Under the pieces are notes generated by a model. It saw only the letters and a list, made by a program, of their open reading frames with translations, made no database searches and was not told the DNA's origin. From Nocardia abscessus (GTDB lineage Bacteria > Actinomycetota > Actinomycetes > Mycobacteriales > Mycobacteriaceae): 64,000 nucleotides of DNA. Made by a program: the position numbers and the translations under genes. Location of the stretch: assembly GCF_015477775.1 (NCBI RefSeq), contig NZ_JADLQO010000001.1, positions 372,001 to 436,000 on the forward strand, read 5' to 3'. Within the stretch, counting starts at the first letter, position 1, and every line of letters starts with the position of its first letter. This document shows positions 1 to 10,815 of this stretch, in pieces.

Positions 1-156
1 ATCGTGTCGAACGCTACGCCCAGACACCGGCGAATGCGACGATTCGCGACACCGCCGATGCGATGATTCCGCACGTCGGCGGGCTTCGAGTGCCTACGAT
101 GACCACGGCCGTCACTTGTTGCATCACTCTTTCAGCCCGAATCAAGGAGCGAATGG

Positions 157-1092
157 ATGCGCGCGATCGTGGTACGGAAGTTCGGAGCGACGCCGGAACT
201 GGCCGAGATGCCGATGCCCGAGCCGGGGCCGGGAACCGTGCGGGTCCAACTCCAGGCGGCCGGGGTGAACCCCTTCGACCGGAAAGTGGCCTCCGGAATC
301 CTGGACGGCAAACTGCCGCACGACTTTCCGATGATCCTCGGAGTGGACGGCGCGGGCACCGTCGCCACGATCGGCGCGGGCGTCAGCCGCTTCGCCGTCG
401 GCGATCGGGTGGTCGGCAAGTTCCTCACCCCGCCGGTCGGCCACGGCAGCTTCGCGGAGTACGCCGTGTTACCGGAAGGCGGCACGCTGGTGCCGATCCC
501 GCCGGGCGTGCCGACCGTCGCGGCCGCGGCACTGCCGACCGCGGGCGTCACCGCGCAGGACCTCGTGGATGCCACGCACATCCAACCGGGCCAGACCGTG
601 CTGATCGTGGGCGCGACCGGCGGCGTCGGCTCCTTCCTGGTGCAACTGGCCAATATCGCGGGTGCGCACGTCATCGCGACGGCGCGCGGCGGCTCCGCCG
701 ATCAGATGACCCGCCTGGGCGCGGCCGAGACGGTCGACTACACCGCGGGCCCGGTACGCGACCAGGTCGCCGCCGCGCACCCGGACGGCATCGACGTCCT
801 GTTCGACCTGGTGAGCCCGCCGGAAGCGCTCGCGGAGCTGACCACGCTGGTCCGAGACGGCGGCACCGTCTACTCCACCACCTTCGCCGCCGACGAGGAC
901 GCGTTGCGCGCTCGGTCGATCAAGGGCGGCAATATCGAATCGCAGGGCAAGGCGCCCGAGTTGGCCCGGCTGATCCAGCGGGTCGCGGCGGGTGACGTGG
1001 TCGTGCCGATCGACGCGACCGTCCCGCTCGCGCAGGGACCGGCGGTCATCGGGGCGCCCGGCGCACGCGGCAAGACCGTGCTCGCCATCTGA
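157..1092 (+). CDS. NADP-dependent quinone oxidoreductase (zinc-independent MDR family)
   Basis: A 311-residue medium-chain reductase of the quinone oxidoreductase/crotonyl-CoA reductase type. It has an N-terminal GroES-like fold (about residues 1-125, with the VNPFDRKVASG segment) and a Rossmann domain carrying the nucleotide-binding stretch GATGGVGSFLVQLA (about 150-163). The zinc-ligand cysteines of alcohol dehydrogenases are absent, so it probably reduces quinones or enones with NADPH in the cytoplasm. The ATG follows an AAGGAG ribosome-binding site. The luciferase-like gene starts about 60 bases downstream on the same strand, so the two may be co-transcribed. The physiological substrate cannot be read from sequence. 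Confidence 0.88.
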   Translation: MRAIVVRKFGATPELAEMPMPEPGPGTVRVQLQAAGVNPFDRKVASGILDGKLPHDFPMILGVDGAGTVATIGAGVSRFAVGDRVVGKFLTPPVGHGSFAEYAVLPEGGTLVPIPPGVPTVAAAALPTAGVTAQDLVDATHIQPGQTVLIVGATGGVGSFLVQLANIAGAHVIATARGGSADQMTRLGAAETVDYTAGPVRDQVAAAHPDGIDVLFDLVSPPEALAELTTLVRDGGTVYSTTFAADEDALRARSIKGGNIESQGKAPELARLIQRVAAGDVVVPIDATVPLAQGPAVIGAPGARGKTVLAI

Positions 1093-1152
1093 GCCGGCCC
1101 CGCCGGCGCAGCGTCGGTTCGGCCGTCCCCCGAGACCACCCGGAGGTGTGCG

Positions 1153-2040
1153 ATGGGCACCCGACCGCCCGAGTTCGGCTTGTTCCTGATCCCCGAGGCC
1201 GACGACTTCCGCAGGCTCGCCGAGCTCAGCGTGTACGCGGACGTGTCCGGGCTCGACCTGATCGGCATTCAGGACCACCCCTACCAGCGTCGTTTCCTGG
1301 ACACCTGGACCCTGATCACCGCTCTCACCGGGCGGACCGAACGGATCACCTTCTTCCCCGACGTGGCGAACTTGCCGCTGCGCCACCCCGCGCTGCTGGC
1401 GAAGGCGGTGGCATCGCTCGACATCATCAGTGACGGCCGAATCCAGCTCGGCCTCGGCGCGGGCGCGTTCCGGGACGCCGTCGCCGGGATGGGCGGGCCG
1501 CGCCGGACCGGCGGTGCGGCGGTGCGGGCGCTGGCCGAGGCGATCACTGTGATCCGCGCGCTGTGGTGGAGCGACGCGCGATCGGTCCGGGTGCCCGGGG
1601 ACTACTACTCCCTGGCGGGCGCGCATCCCGGGCCCCGCCCGCGGCATCATCCCGGCATCTGGGTCGGCGCGAAGGGCCCGCGCATGCTCGAGCTCACCGG
1701 ACGCGTCGCCGACGGCTGGGTGCCGTCGTCCGCGTGGGCGCCGCCGGAGTTCCTCGCCGAGGCGGGCAGGCGGATCGATGACGCCGCCGCGGCGGCGGAC
1801 CGGGACCCGCTGTCGGTGCGGCGGGTGTTGAACGTGTCCGGGACCATCACCGCGGACGGGGCCGATCACGGCTTCCTGGAGGGCCCGCCCGAGCGCTGGG
1901 CCGACGATCTGCTGGCGCTGCACCGCGACCAGCGGATCGACGGATTCGTCTTCTGGCCGACCGAAGGGGAACCGGTCGAGCAGATCCGTCGTTATACCGA
2001 GCAGGTCGTGCCTGCGGTCCGCACCGGCGCCGGGACCTGA
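1153..2040 (+). CDS. LLM-class flavin-dependent oxidoreductase
   Basis: A 295-residue bacterial luciferase-like TIM-barrel protein. Family hallmarks are the N-terminal EFGLFLIPEADDF, the IQDHPYQRRFLDTW stretch, DIISDGRIQLGLGAG (about residues 92-106) and GIWVGAKGPRMLELTGRVADGW. These proteins use FMN or coenzyme F420; the short form with this glycine pattern is common among F420-dependent actinobacterial members, but the cofactor is an inference. The start has a GGAGG site six bases upstream. A short inverted repeat (GCCGGAATCCGGC, 2044-2056) follows the stop and could be a weak terminator. Confidence 0.85.
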   Translation: MGTRPPEFGLFLIPEADDFRRLAELSVYADVSGLDLIGIQDHPYQRRFLDTWTLITALTGRTERITFFPDVANLPLRHPALLAKAVASLDIISDGRIQLGLGAGAFRDAVAGMGGPRRTGGAAVRALAEAITVIRALWWSDARSVRVPGDYYSLAGAHPGPRPRHHPGIWVGAKGPRMLELTGRVADGWVPSSAWAPPEFLAEAGRRIDDAAAAADRDPLSVRRVLNVSGTITADGADHGFLEGPPERWADDLLALHRDQRIDGFVFWPTEGEPVEQIRRYTEQVVPAVRTGAGT

Positions 2041-2214
2041 CGGGCCGGAATCCGGCGCCTTTCCGTCCAGGATGGGTCTCCCAGTTCCGGCGCGGCTCGC
2101 CCGCGGCGCCGGCTCGTGGCGGGTCAGCGACATCCGTCGTTTGCCCACCGATTACCGTTTGGCCGGGTCTTACGGCACTGGCGGGCGCAGTCGGACGTAG
2201 TCCGTCTCCTGCCC

Positions 2215-2379
2215 GCGCACGGCCGCAGCGGAGGCGGAGGACGTCTTGCGCACGGCCGCAGCGGAGGCGGAGGACGTCTTGCGCACGGCCGCAGCGGAGG
2301 CGGAGGACGTCTTGCGCACGGCCGCAGCGGAGGCGGAGGACGTCTTGCGCACGGCCGCAGCGGAGGCGGAGGTACGCCT
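2215..2379. repeat. 33-base tandem repeat, four perfect copies plus a partial fifth
   Basis: The unit begins GCGCACGGCCGCAGCGG and ends GGACGTCTT. Copies start at 2215, 2248, 2281 and 2314 and are identical. A fifth begins at 2347 and diverges after about 26 bases. It lies between the luciferase-like gene and the first flavohemoprotein gene. The period is a multiple of three, so open frames run through it on both strands, but none has a plausible start or product, and I treat the array as non-coding. Confidence 0.93.
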
Positions 2380-2481
2380 TTACCCACACGACCACGGCAT
2401 TTTCGGGAATACTTGTCGGCGGGAGACCGCCGGTAACGGATATGTCCCCGGGCAGAACTGAGGGAAAGGAAGCTCCACGTC

Positions 2482-3639
2482 GTGGATGCGCGTTCGGCTG
2501 CGCTGGTCCGCGCCAATTTCCGTTCGGTGATCGAGTCGCCGAATGGACCCGAGCGGTTGGTCAGTGCGTTCTACGGACATTTGTTCGCCGAGAACCCACG
2601 GCTGCGCGAATTGTTCCCGCCCGCCATGGAGATGCAGGCCAAGCGGATCGCCACGGCCATTCAGTACGTGCTCGATCACCTGGAGGACTGGGATCGGGCG
2701 CAGAAGTTCTTGGAGCAACTCGCCCGCGACCATCGCAAGTACGGCGTGGAGGCCGCGCACTACGACGTGGCGGGCCGCGCGCTGCTCGCGGCGTTCCGCG
2801 CCTACAACGGCGCGGCCTGGAACCGGGGCTTGGAGGAGGGCTGGCGCGACATCACCATCCTGATCTCCGCGTCCATGGCCATCGGGGCCAACTCCGACAA
2901 GTCGCAGCCGGTGTGGGAGGCCACCGTGGTCGGCCATCGCCGCGTGCTGGAGGACCTGGCCATCGTGCGCCTGCAGTCCGACGGACCGGTGCCCTACCAG
3001 GCCGGGCAGTACGTGCCGGTCACCATTCCGCAGCGCCCCAAGATGTGGCGCTACTTCTCCCCGGCGATCCCGTCCAACCCGTACGGCGAGATCGAGTTCC
3101 ACGTGCGCAAGATCCGCGGCGGCTGGGTGAGCCCGGCGATCGTCAACGAGACCAGGGTCGGCGACCGGTGGCGGATCGCGGGCCCGCTCGGCGGACTGCG
3201 CGTCGACCGGGACAGCGGCCGCGACGTGCTCATGATCGGCGCGGGCACCGGCATCGCCCCGCTGCGCGCCCAGCTGATCGAAATGGGTCAGCGCGGCATC
3301 AACCCGCGGGTGCACTTCTTCATCGGCGGCCGCTACCCCTGCGACCTGTACGACGTGGAGAACATGTGGCAGCTCTCGCAGAGCAACCCGTGGCTGACCA
3401 TCGTCCCGGTCTGCGAGCAGAAGACCAACCCGTGGTGGTATCCGCATCCACCGCAGGACGCACCGTACGGCATGCACCGGCGCCTGATCGGTAACCTTGG
3501 CGCCGTGGTCGCGAGCTTCGGCGCGTGGGCGGACCGCCAGATCCAGATCGCCGGCTCAGCCCGGATGATCGCGGACACCCGGCGCGCGCTCATCGCGGTC
3601 GGCACGCCGGAGCAGAACATCAGCTGCGACCCTGTGTAA
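2482..3639 (+). CDS. Flavohemoprotein (globin plus FAD/NAD(P)H reductase), type II-like
   Basis: A 385-residue fusion of a globin (about 1-140) to a ferredoxin-NADP reductase module (about 150-385). The heme-pocket pattern is intact by comparison with E. coli Hmp: Tyr31 (B10), Phe45 (CD1), Gln52 (E7 region), proximal His84 in DHRKYGVEAAHY, and Tyr94. The reductase shows MWRYFSPA where canonical Hmp has RxYS, and GAGTGIAPLRAQL for NAD(P)H. The altered flavin motif resembles mycobacterial type II flavohemoglobins (Rv0385-like), reported to oxidise D-lactate rather than act as classical NO dioxygenases; which role applies here is open. GTG start with a GGAAG site about ten bases upstream. The globin-less reductase follows 14 bases after the stop. 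Confidence 0.88.
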   Translation: MDARSAALVRANFRSVIESPNGPERLVSAFYGHLFAENPRLRELFPPAMEMQAKRIATAIQYVLDHLEDWDRAQKFLEQLARDHRKYGVEAAHYDVAGRALLAAFRAYNGAAWNRGLEEGWRDITILISASMAIGANSDKSQPVWEATVVGHRRVLEDLAIVRLQSDGPVPYQAGQYVPVTIPQRPKMWRYFSPAIPSNPYGEIEFHVRKIRGGWVSPAIVNETRVGDRWRIAGPLGGLRVDRDSGRDVLMIGAGTGIAPLRAQLIEMGQRGINPRVHFFIGGRYPCDLYDVENMWQLSQSNPWLTIVPVCEQKTNPWWYPHPPQDAPYGMHRRLIGNLGAVVASFGAWADRQIQIAGSARMIADTRRALIAVGTPEQNISCDPV

Positions 3640-3653
3640 CGAAGGAGGCCCCG

Positions 3654-4433
3654 TTGGGGGATCCGAGCATGCTCGGTAACGGTGCGCATCAGGCGCCCGA
3701 GTGGACCTCGACCGTCGTCGGTCATCATCGGCTGCGTCACGATCTCGCGGTGATCCGCCTGATCGGCGAGTTCGTGCCGTTCGCCGCGGGTCAGTCGGTC
3801 GAGGTGCGGGTGCCACAGCATCCCGGCGTGCGGCGCAGGCTTTCGCCCGCGCTGCCGCCCTCACTGGACGGCAAGCTGGAGTTCCACGTGCGCACCGTCC
3901 CGGGTGGCTGGTGCAGCGGCGCGATCGTGGCCGACACCCAGCCTGGCGACGAATGGCGGATCGGCGCTCCGCTCGGCGGGTTCTGGGTCGACCCGGACGG
4001 CGACGAGGTCGTGATGATCGCGGGCGGCACGGGATTGGCGCCCATGCGCGCGCAGATCCTGGAACTGGCGCGCAAGCCTTCGCCGCCGCCCACTTACCTC
4101 TTCGTCGGCGGGCGGTCCCCCCGCGACCTGTACGCCTCGGACATGCTGTTCCTGCTGGCCGGTGAACTGCCGTGGCTCACCGTGATTCCGGTGGTGGAGA
4201 CCCCGCACGACCCGGACTGGATCGATGAGTGGTACGAGCAGTCCCGCGTCGACATCGGCTTCCCGCCCGACGACCTGCTCTACGGCACACTCGCCGACGT
4301 CCTCGGCTCGCACGGCGCGTTCCGCGAGCACCAAGTGCTCGTCTGCGGCTCCCCCGCCATGGTCCAGACCACCGTCGACCGCCTCCTCGAAACCGGAACA
4401 CCCCCGGAACGAATCCAATTCGAAGGGCTCTGA
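3654..4433 (+). CDS. FAD/NAD(P)H-binding reductase lacking a globin domain
   Basis: A 259-residue protein equivalent to only the reductase half of the flanking flavohemoproteins. Matching segments are WTSTVVGHHRLRHDLAVIRL, the flavin region VRRRLSPALP, LEFHVRTVPGGWCSGAIV, the NAD(P)H loop GGTGLAPMRAQIL and the C-terminal VLVCGSPAMVQTTVDRLL. I start it at TTG 3654 because GGAGG sits at 3644-3648, five bases upstream; the next ATG (3669) is too far from that site. It is probably co-transcribed with the gene before it. It could supply electrons to a separate globin or another acceptor. The N-terminal globin is missing, not frameshifted: there is no room for it. Confidence 0.85.
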   Translation: MGDPSMLGNGAHQAPEWTSTVVGHHRLRHDLAVIRLIGEFVPFAAGQSVEVRVPQHPGVRRRLSPALPPSLDGKLEFHVRTVPGGWCSGAIVADTQPGDEWRIGAPLGGFWVDPDGDEVVMIAGGTGLAPMRAQILELARKPSPPPTYLFVGGRSPRDLYASDMLFLLAGELPWLTVIPVVETPHDPDWIDEWYEQSRVDIGFPPDDLLYGTLADVLGSHGAFREHQVLVCGSPAMVQTTVDRLLETGTPPERIQFEGL

Positions 4434-4491
4434 ACTCGAACGCGGCGGTCAGGCCCCGCCGCGTCGGCCCAACCCCGCGTTTCGACCGGAC

Positions 4492-4540
4492 GAGACCGAG
4501 CATCCGCCGTTCGCGGCCCGGCTCGGTTCGAATGGCCGCC
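4492..4540. repeat. Interspersed direct repeat, copy 1
   Basis: About 49 bases beginning GAGACCGAGCATCCGCCG and ending GGCCGCC. It is repeated with a few substitutions at 4661-4710. Both copies follow a GTTTCGA segment. They lie in the 379-base gap between the convergent reductase and flavohemoprotein genes. No coding potential is evident. Confidence 0.75.
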
Positions 4541-4660
4541 CAGGTATCAGGCCCCGGAAAACGCCGCCGTTCGACGGATATCCGACAACGGCGCACACCC
4601 GGCCCCACGCATACCATCCCACGCGACCACATCAGCCCAGCCACCGGTTTCGAGCGAAGC

Positions 4661-4710
4661 GAGACCGAGCATGCGCCGTTCGCGGCCCGGCTCGCGTCCG
4701 AGCGGCCGCC
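4661..4710. repeat. Interspersed direct repeat, copy 2
   Basis: Second copy of the repeat at 4492-4540, sharing GAGACCGAGCAT, then GCGCCGTTCGCGGCCCGGCT, then GGCCGCC. It is preceded by GTTTCGAGCGAAGC. The rest of the gap (4434-4812) shows no gene. Confidence 0.75.
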
Positions 4711-4812
4711 GCGTATGGCGACGAAGGAGCAAGCGGCGGTCGCTCGGACGCGAGCCATAAGGGGGCCGCGAACACCCAGCGCCGCAGGCGCTGGAAAAAC
4801 AAACACAGCCGA

Positions 4813-5982
4813 TCAGAACAGCGGGTCGTGCCGGATGTTCTTCGCGAGCGTTCCCGCCGCCATGAGGCGGAACTTGGTGGTCTGCACCATCGATGGTGAT
4901 CCGACGATCTGTACGTCGCGGTCGGACCAGGCGCCGAAGCTCGCGACGATCTTGCCGATCTGGCCGGTGACGCGGGGTTCCAGGCCGGGCCACGTGGTGC
5001 GGGGCTCGTCGGGTTCGGGGTACCACCACGGGTTTTCGTCGTGCTCGCTGACCGGCGTGACGGTGAGCCAGCGGTTGGCCATCGCCAGTTTGCTCAGCGT
5101 CTCCAGGTCGTAGAGGTCGCACGGGTGGTGGCCGCCGATGAACAGGTGCACCTTCGGATTGGTCCGCCGCATCGCCATCGCCATGAGCTGCGCACGCAGC
5201 GGCGCGATTCCGGTGCCGCAGCCGACCATCAGCATCTTGCGTTTGGTGTTGCGCGGGATGCCGAGGCCACCGAGTGGTGAGCCGAGCAGCCATTGGTCGC
5301 CGACGACGGTCTGGCCGACGATGGCCGAGCTGACCCAGCCGCCCAGCACACCGCGGACGTGGAACTCGATCTCACCGTTGGCGTTCGCGGGCACGGCGGG
5401 TGAGAGGTAGCGCCACATGCGCGGCCGCGACGGGATCTGCACGCTCAGGTACTGGCCTGCGGCGTAGCGCATCGGCTGGTCCAGTTGCAGCCGGACGATG
5501 ACCAGGTTGCGCAGCACTTCGCGGCGCTCGATCACGGTTCCGGTCCATGCCGAGGGCGTGGTCTCCTTCTCCGCGGCGCCGATCATGGTGTCGGCGATGA
5601 TCTTCAGGCCCTCATCCCAGGCCCGGTCGACCTCGTCGGTCCACATCTCGGTGCCCGCGAAGACCTTGACGGCGGTCTTCAGCGCAGTGGACACGGCGGT
5701 GTAATGCGCGGGCTGCACGCCGTACTTGCGGTGGTCCCTACCGAGTTGCGCGAGGAACGGCAGCAGTTTGTCGGGCTCCTCCAACCGGTCCAGCGCGTAG
5801 GAGATCGCCTTGACCAGGCGATCGCGCTGGGCGTCCATCGCGGCCGGGAAGAAATCGCGGACGTGCGGGTAGTCGGTGAACAAGATCGCGTAGAACGATC
5901 TCGCCAGTTTCTCCGGCCCCCCGTCTTCCGCAGCAACCGCCTTGAACGTCGTTCTGATCAAAGCGACAGTGCGTGAATCCAT
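4813..5982 (-). CDS. Flavohemoprotein (globin plus FAD/NAD(P)H reductase), second copy
   Basis: A 389-residue paralogue of the protein at 2482. The heme residues fall at the same positions: Tyr31, Phe45, Gln52, His84 in DHRKYGVQPAHY, and Tyr94. The reductase has MWRYLSPAVP, VEFHVRGVLGGW-type spacing, GCGTGIAPLRAQLM and VQIVGSPSMVQTT. I place the start at the ATG at 5982 because the protein then begins MDSRT and aligns end to end with MDARS of the paralogue; an upstream in-frame start at 6021 would add 13 unmatched residues. It converges on the reductase-only gene, so the pair probably arose by inverted duplication. Confidence 0.86.
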   Translation of the reverse strand: MDSRTVALIRTTFKAVAAEDGGPEKLARSFYAILFTDYPHVRDFFPAAMDAQRDRLVKAISYALDRLEEPDKLLPFLAQLGRDHRKYGVQPAHYTAVSTALKTAVKVFAGTEMWTDEVDRAWDEGLKIIADTMIGAAEKETTPSAWTGTVIERREVLRNLVIVRLQLDQPMRYAAGQYLSVQIPSRPRMWRYLSPAVPANANGEIEFHVRGVLGGWVSSAIVGQTVVGDQWLLGSPLGGLGIPRNTKRKMLMVGCGTGIAPLRAQLMAMAMRRTNPKVHLFIGGHHPCDLYDLETLSKLAMANRWLTVTPVSEHDENPWWYPEPDEPRTTWPGLEPRVTGQIGKIVASFGAWSDRDVQIVGSPSMVQTTKFRLMAAGTLAKNIRHDPLF

Positions 5983-6455
5983 TGATCTCACAACCCCATT
6001 TCGCACTCGTTCACCAACCATGCCGACGAGTGAGGTGCTGCGGGGCCACTCGACAGCAGCCGATGAGAAGGAGTGTAGGCGAGGTTTGCCAGCTACGGAA
6101 TCTTTCGATCGGACATCACGCGTGTAATTTCGTCAAAACGAGGATATCCAGCGAGACACGCCAGAGAAACCGACTGCAAGACGGTAGATATCCCGCAAAA
6201 TCAGTCGCGAGATCACCGAATTCGCAAGGGTTGCTTAGGAATTTACGTCCCGATTGGTCTGTTCTAGCGACATCAGGGCAACACTGCTGCGGCCGAATAG
6301 AGTTCGAACCGGGCAAACCGCGCCGATACCATCGGCCAATCTATGGTGAAAATGTCCAGTTGATTCGACAACGAAATAACCTCTGCCGTACCGCTTCCGC
6401 CAAACATGTTCCGGTTTACTGTCAGCAAATAATTGGTGGTAGCGCCCGGTGAAAC
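5983..6455. other. Non-coding gap of about 470 bases, AT-richer than its surroundings
   Basis: Between the second flavohemoprotein start and the hspR terminator. Base composition is clearly less GC-rich than the coding regions around it. Short open frames exist on both strands, but none has a convincing start, codon bias or recognisable product. The part next to 5983 must hold the flavohemoprotein promoter. I see no tRNA, repeat or mobile-element end. Confidence 0.6.
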
Positions 6456-6510
6456 GACGACGGCCCCGGCCTCGGATCGCGATGTGCGACCGGAGGCCGG
6501 GGCCGTCGTC
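6456..6510 (-). terminator. Strong stem-loop terminator of the dnaK-grpE-dnaJ-hspR operon
   Basis: A perfect 18-bp stem, with arms at 6456-6473 and 6493-6510 and a 19-base loop. It begins about ten bases past the hspR stop, and the minus-strand sequence then continues into a short T-containing tail. Confidence 0.85.
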
Positions 6511-6519
6511 GTCGTGCCG

Positions 6520-6939
6520 TTATCGCCGGTGCCGGCCGTCTTCACGACGATGGCGCGGCTGCCAGACGACCAACGCGGTACTGCGTTGCGGCGGGGCGAG
6601 ATCGGGACGGTATCCGGCCCGCGTCCGCTCCAGCTCGGCGGACAGTTCCGCCACCTGCTGGCGCAGTTCCTCCACCTGATTGGTCAGTTCGATGATGCGC
6701 TTGATGCCCGCCAGGTTGACACCCTCGTCCTGGGACAGCCGCTGCACCTCGCGCAGCAGCTCCACGTCCCGGGCCGAGTAGCGCCGCCCGCCGCCCGAAG
6801 TACGTTGCGGCGTGACCAGTCCCAGACGGTCATACGTGCGCAGCGTCTGCGCGTGCATGCCGGCCAGCTGGGCCGCCACCGAGATCATGAAGAACTCGGC
6901 GCGCGCCCCGCTGGACGCGTTCTTCGGTTCCGAGGACAT
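6520..6939 (-). CDS. hspR: Heat-shock transcriptional repressor HspR (MerR family)
   Basis: A 139-residue MerR-type regulator. The winged-helix core is FMISVAAQLAGMHAQTLRTY through GLVTPQRTSGGGRRYSARDV, followed by the HspR-typical LSQDEGVNLAGIKRIIEL and a coiled coil. The C-terminus STALVVWQPRHRR matches the family's conserved tail. HspR with DnaK as co-repressor shuts off the dnaK operon at HAIR sites. I use the ATG at 6939, which overlaps the dnaJ stop as TGATG and implies translational coupling; an in-frame ATG at 6954 inside dnaJ would add five residues. Last gene of the operon. Confidence 0.95.
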   Translation of the reverse strand: MSSEPKNASSGARAEFFMISVAAQLAGMHAQTLRTYDRLGLVTPQRTSGGGRRYSARDVELLREVQRLSQDEGVNLAGIKRIIELTNQVEELRQQVAELSAELERTRAGYRPDLAPPQRSTALVVWQPRHRREDGRHRR

Positions 6940-8096
6940 CACGCACCTGCCCATCCCGCACGTGGATCGAAGCCGCCGGCCCGCTCGGCCTCTTGGTAGC
7001 GCTTGAGGGCCTCGACGGCGTCGCCGTCCAGCTTCTGCGGCACCGCGACCTTCACCGTCACCAGCAGGTCTCCGGCGCCGCCCCCGCGCTTGGGCACGCC
7101 GCGGCCGCGCACCCGCAGGATGCGGCCGTCGGCGGTACCCGGAGGCACCTTGACGCCGACGCGCCCGTCCAGCGTGGGCACCGAAACCGTGGTGCCGAGG
7201 ACCAGTTCACTGTAACTGACCGGAAGCACCAGGGTCAGGTCGTCGCCGTTGCGGCCGAAGACCTTGTCCTGGCTGACGTGGACGGTCACGTAGAGGTCGC
7301 CCGACGGCGCCCCGCGCAGGCCCGCCTCACCCTGACCGGCCAACCGGATCCGTTGCCCGTCACCGACTCCCGGGGGAATCCGCACTGTGATGGTGCGCGT
7401 GCGGTTCTGGATGCCGCTGCCGTGGCAGTCGACGCAAGGGTCGTCGATGATCGAACCGCTGCCCCGGCACTCGTCGCACGGCTCACTGAAGCCGAACGCG
7501 CCCTGGTTGCGGCTGACGACGCCGGTCCCGTTGCAGAGCGGGCAGACCCGCGGGCTCGTGCCCGGTTTGGCCCCGCTGCCGTGACACGTGGTGCACGGCG
7601 ACGGGCTGGTCATCCGCAGCGGAACCGTGACGCCCTGGGCCGCCTCCCGGAAACCGAGCGTCGTCTCGGTCTCCACGTCGGCGCCGCGCCTGGGGCGGCT
7701 CGACGTCCGCGTGCCGCCCCGGTTGAACAGACCGCCGAGCAGGTCACCGAGGCCACCGTCGCCTGTGGTGGCGCCGCCGAAGATGTCCCCGATGTTGAAT
7801 TCCTGCGAGAAGCCGCCGCCCGCACCGGTACCGAACCCACCGCGACCGTAGCCGCCACCCGCGAAGAGCTTGCGGGTGTCGTCGTACTCCTTGCGCTTGG
7901 CCGGATCCGACAGCACGGCGTGCGCCTCGCTGACGGCCTTGAACCGCTCCTCGGCTTTGGTGTCACCGGGGTTGGCGTCCGGGTGCAGGTCGCGCGCGAG
8001 CTTGCGGTAGGCCTTCTTGATCTCGTCCTGCGAGGCGCCGGAGGAAACACCCAGCTCCTTGTAGAAGTCCTTTTCGATCCACTCCCGCTGGCTCAC
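6939..8096 (-). CDS. dnaJ: Chaperone co-factor DnaJ (DnaJ1 type)
   Basis: A 385-residue Hsp40. The J-domain (about 9-73) carries the HPD tripeptide at 38-40, which stimulates DnaK ATPase. A Gly/Phe-rich segment follows ([17 protein letters not shown]), then four CxxCxGxG zinc motifs ([32 protein letters not shown]) and the two beta-barrel substrate-binding domains. Length and layout are those of a full DnaJ. It delivers unfolded clients to DnaK in the cytoplasm. It lies 24 bases downstream of grpE with GAGGAGG as ribosome-binding site, and its stop overlaps the hspR start. Confidence 0.97.
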   Translation of the reverse strand: MSQREWIEKDFYKELGVSSGASQDEIKKAYRKLARDLHPDANPGDTKAEERFKAVSEAHAVLSDPAKRKEYDDTRKLFAGGGYGRGGFGTGAGGGFSQEFNIGDIFGGATTGDGGLGDLLGGLFNRGGTRTSSRPRRGADVETETTLGFREAAQGVTVPLRMTSPSPCTTCHGSGAKPGTSPRVCPLCNGTGVVSRNQGAFGFSEPCDECRGSGSIIDDPCVDCHGSGIQNRTRTITVRIPPGVGDGQRIRLAGQGEAGLRGAPSGDLYVTVHVSQDKVFGRNGDDLTLVLPVSYSELVLGTTVSVPTLDGRVGVKVPPGTADGRILRVRGRGVPKRGGGAGDLLVTVKVAVPQKLDGDAVEALKRYQEAERAGGFDPRAGWAGA

Positions 8097-8120
8097 CGAG
8101 CATCTCCTCCTCTCGCGTCC

Positions 8121-8785
8121 TTATTGTTCGTTCGCGCCGGCATCAACATCCGATGCCTCTTCGGTCGGTTGATCCGCGTTTTCCGTCAGATCGGCTACGC
8201 CGTCGGTTACCCCGACCAGCGCGTGCCGAAGTACCCTATCGCCGAAGCGATAGCCTTTGCGCATCACAATGCCGATCACCGGATCGTGGCCGGAGCCCTC
8301 GTGCTGCACGGCCTCGTGCAGGGTCGGGTCGAAAGGCTCGCCTTCCGAACCGAACTCCTCGAGGCCCTGCTTGAGCAGCGCGGCCGACAGCTTGTCGGCC
8401 ACCGACCTCAGCGGACCGGACTCCAGATCACCATGCGCCCGCGCGCGGTCGAGATCATCGAGCACGCCGAGCAATTCGGTGACCACCGACGCCTTGGCGG
8501 AATCGATCGCGGCCTTGCGGTCGCGCTCGACCCGCCGCCGGTAGTTGGCGTACTCCGCCGTCAGCCGCTGCAGGTCGGCGGTGCGCTCGGCGAGCTCGCC
8601 GCTGATGGTGTCGGCGAGCGCCTGGGCGTCGCCGCCGTTACCGGTCTCCGCACCGTTGCCCGACTCCGGGGCCTGCGCGGCCGCGGCGCCGTTGTCCGCG
8701 GCCGGCTGGCGGATCTCACCGGTCTCCGGGTCGATCTTCCGGTTGTCGACGAAGGTGATCGGCTCCTTCTCAGAGTTGCCCTCGG

Positions 8786-8789
<4 letters not shown>
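8121..8789 (-). CDS. grpE: Nucleotide exchange factor GrpE
   Basis: A 222-residue GrpE. It has a low-complexity acidic/Ala N-terminus (about 1-60), a long coiled coil ([20 protein letters not shown], about 65-110) and the C-terminal beta domain with [24 protein letters not shown] sequence and [18 protein letters not shown]. It dimerises and releases ADP from DnaK. Its start overlaps the dnaK stop by four bases (ATGA, 8786-8789), so translation is coupled. Confidence 0.96.
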
Positions 8790-10636
<1,847 letters not shown>

Positions 10637-10815
10637 AGTGGTTCCTCCTAGTTGACGTACCGATGTGTGTAGGTGCCGGGCGAACAACCGCCCTGCGACG
10701 CCCGGTGAGGGACGCCGCGAGACCTCGCCCCTAGCACCTCACGGAGCACGGCCCCAGCAACACTGAGCGTGGTCGGCTCAATCCTGCACCGCAGGAGTCT
10801 CGGAGTCAACCGAAA

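Noticed and set aside
2215..2379. CRISPR array.
   Set aside because: Units are contiguous with no spacers, and there are no cas genes.
2116..2516. Open frames crossing the 33-base repeat on both strands.
   Set aside because: They arise because the repeat unit is a multiple of three; no start with a ribosome-binding site and no product beyond the repeat itself.
5973..6452. Possible 159-codon gene in the AT-rich gap.
   Set aside because: Codon use unlike the neighbours, no ribosome-binding site, no recognisable domain, and it overlaps the flavohemoprotein promoter.
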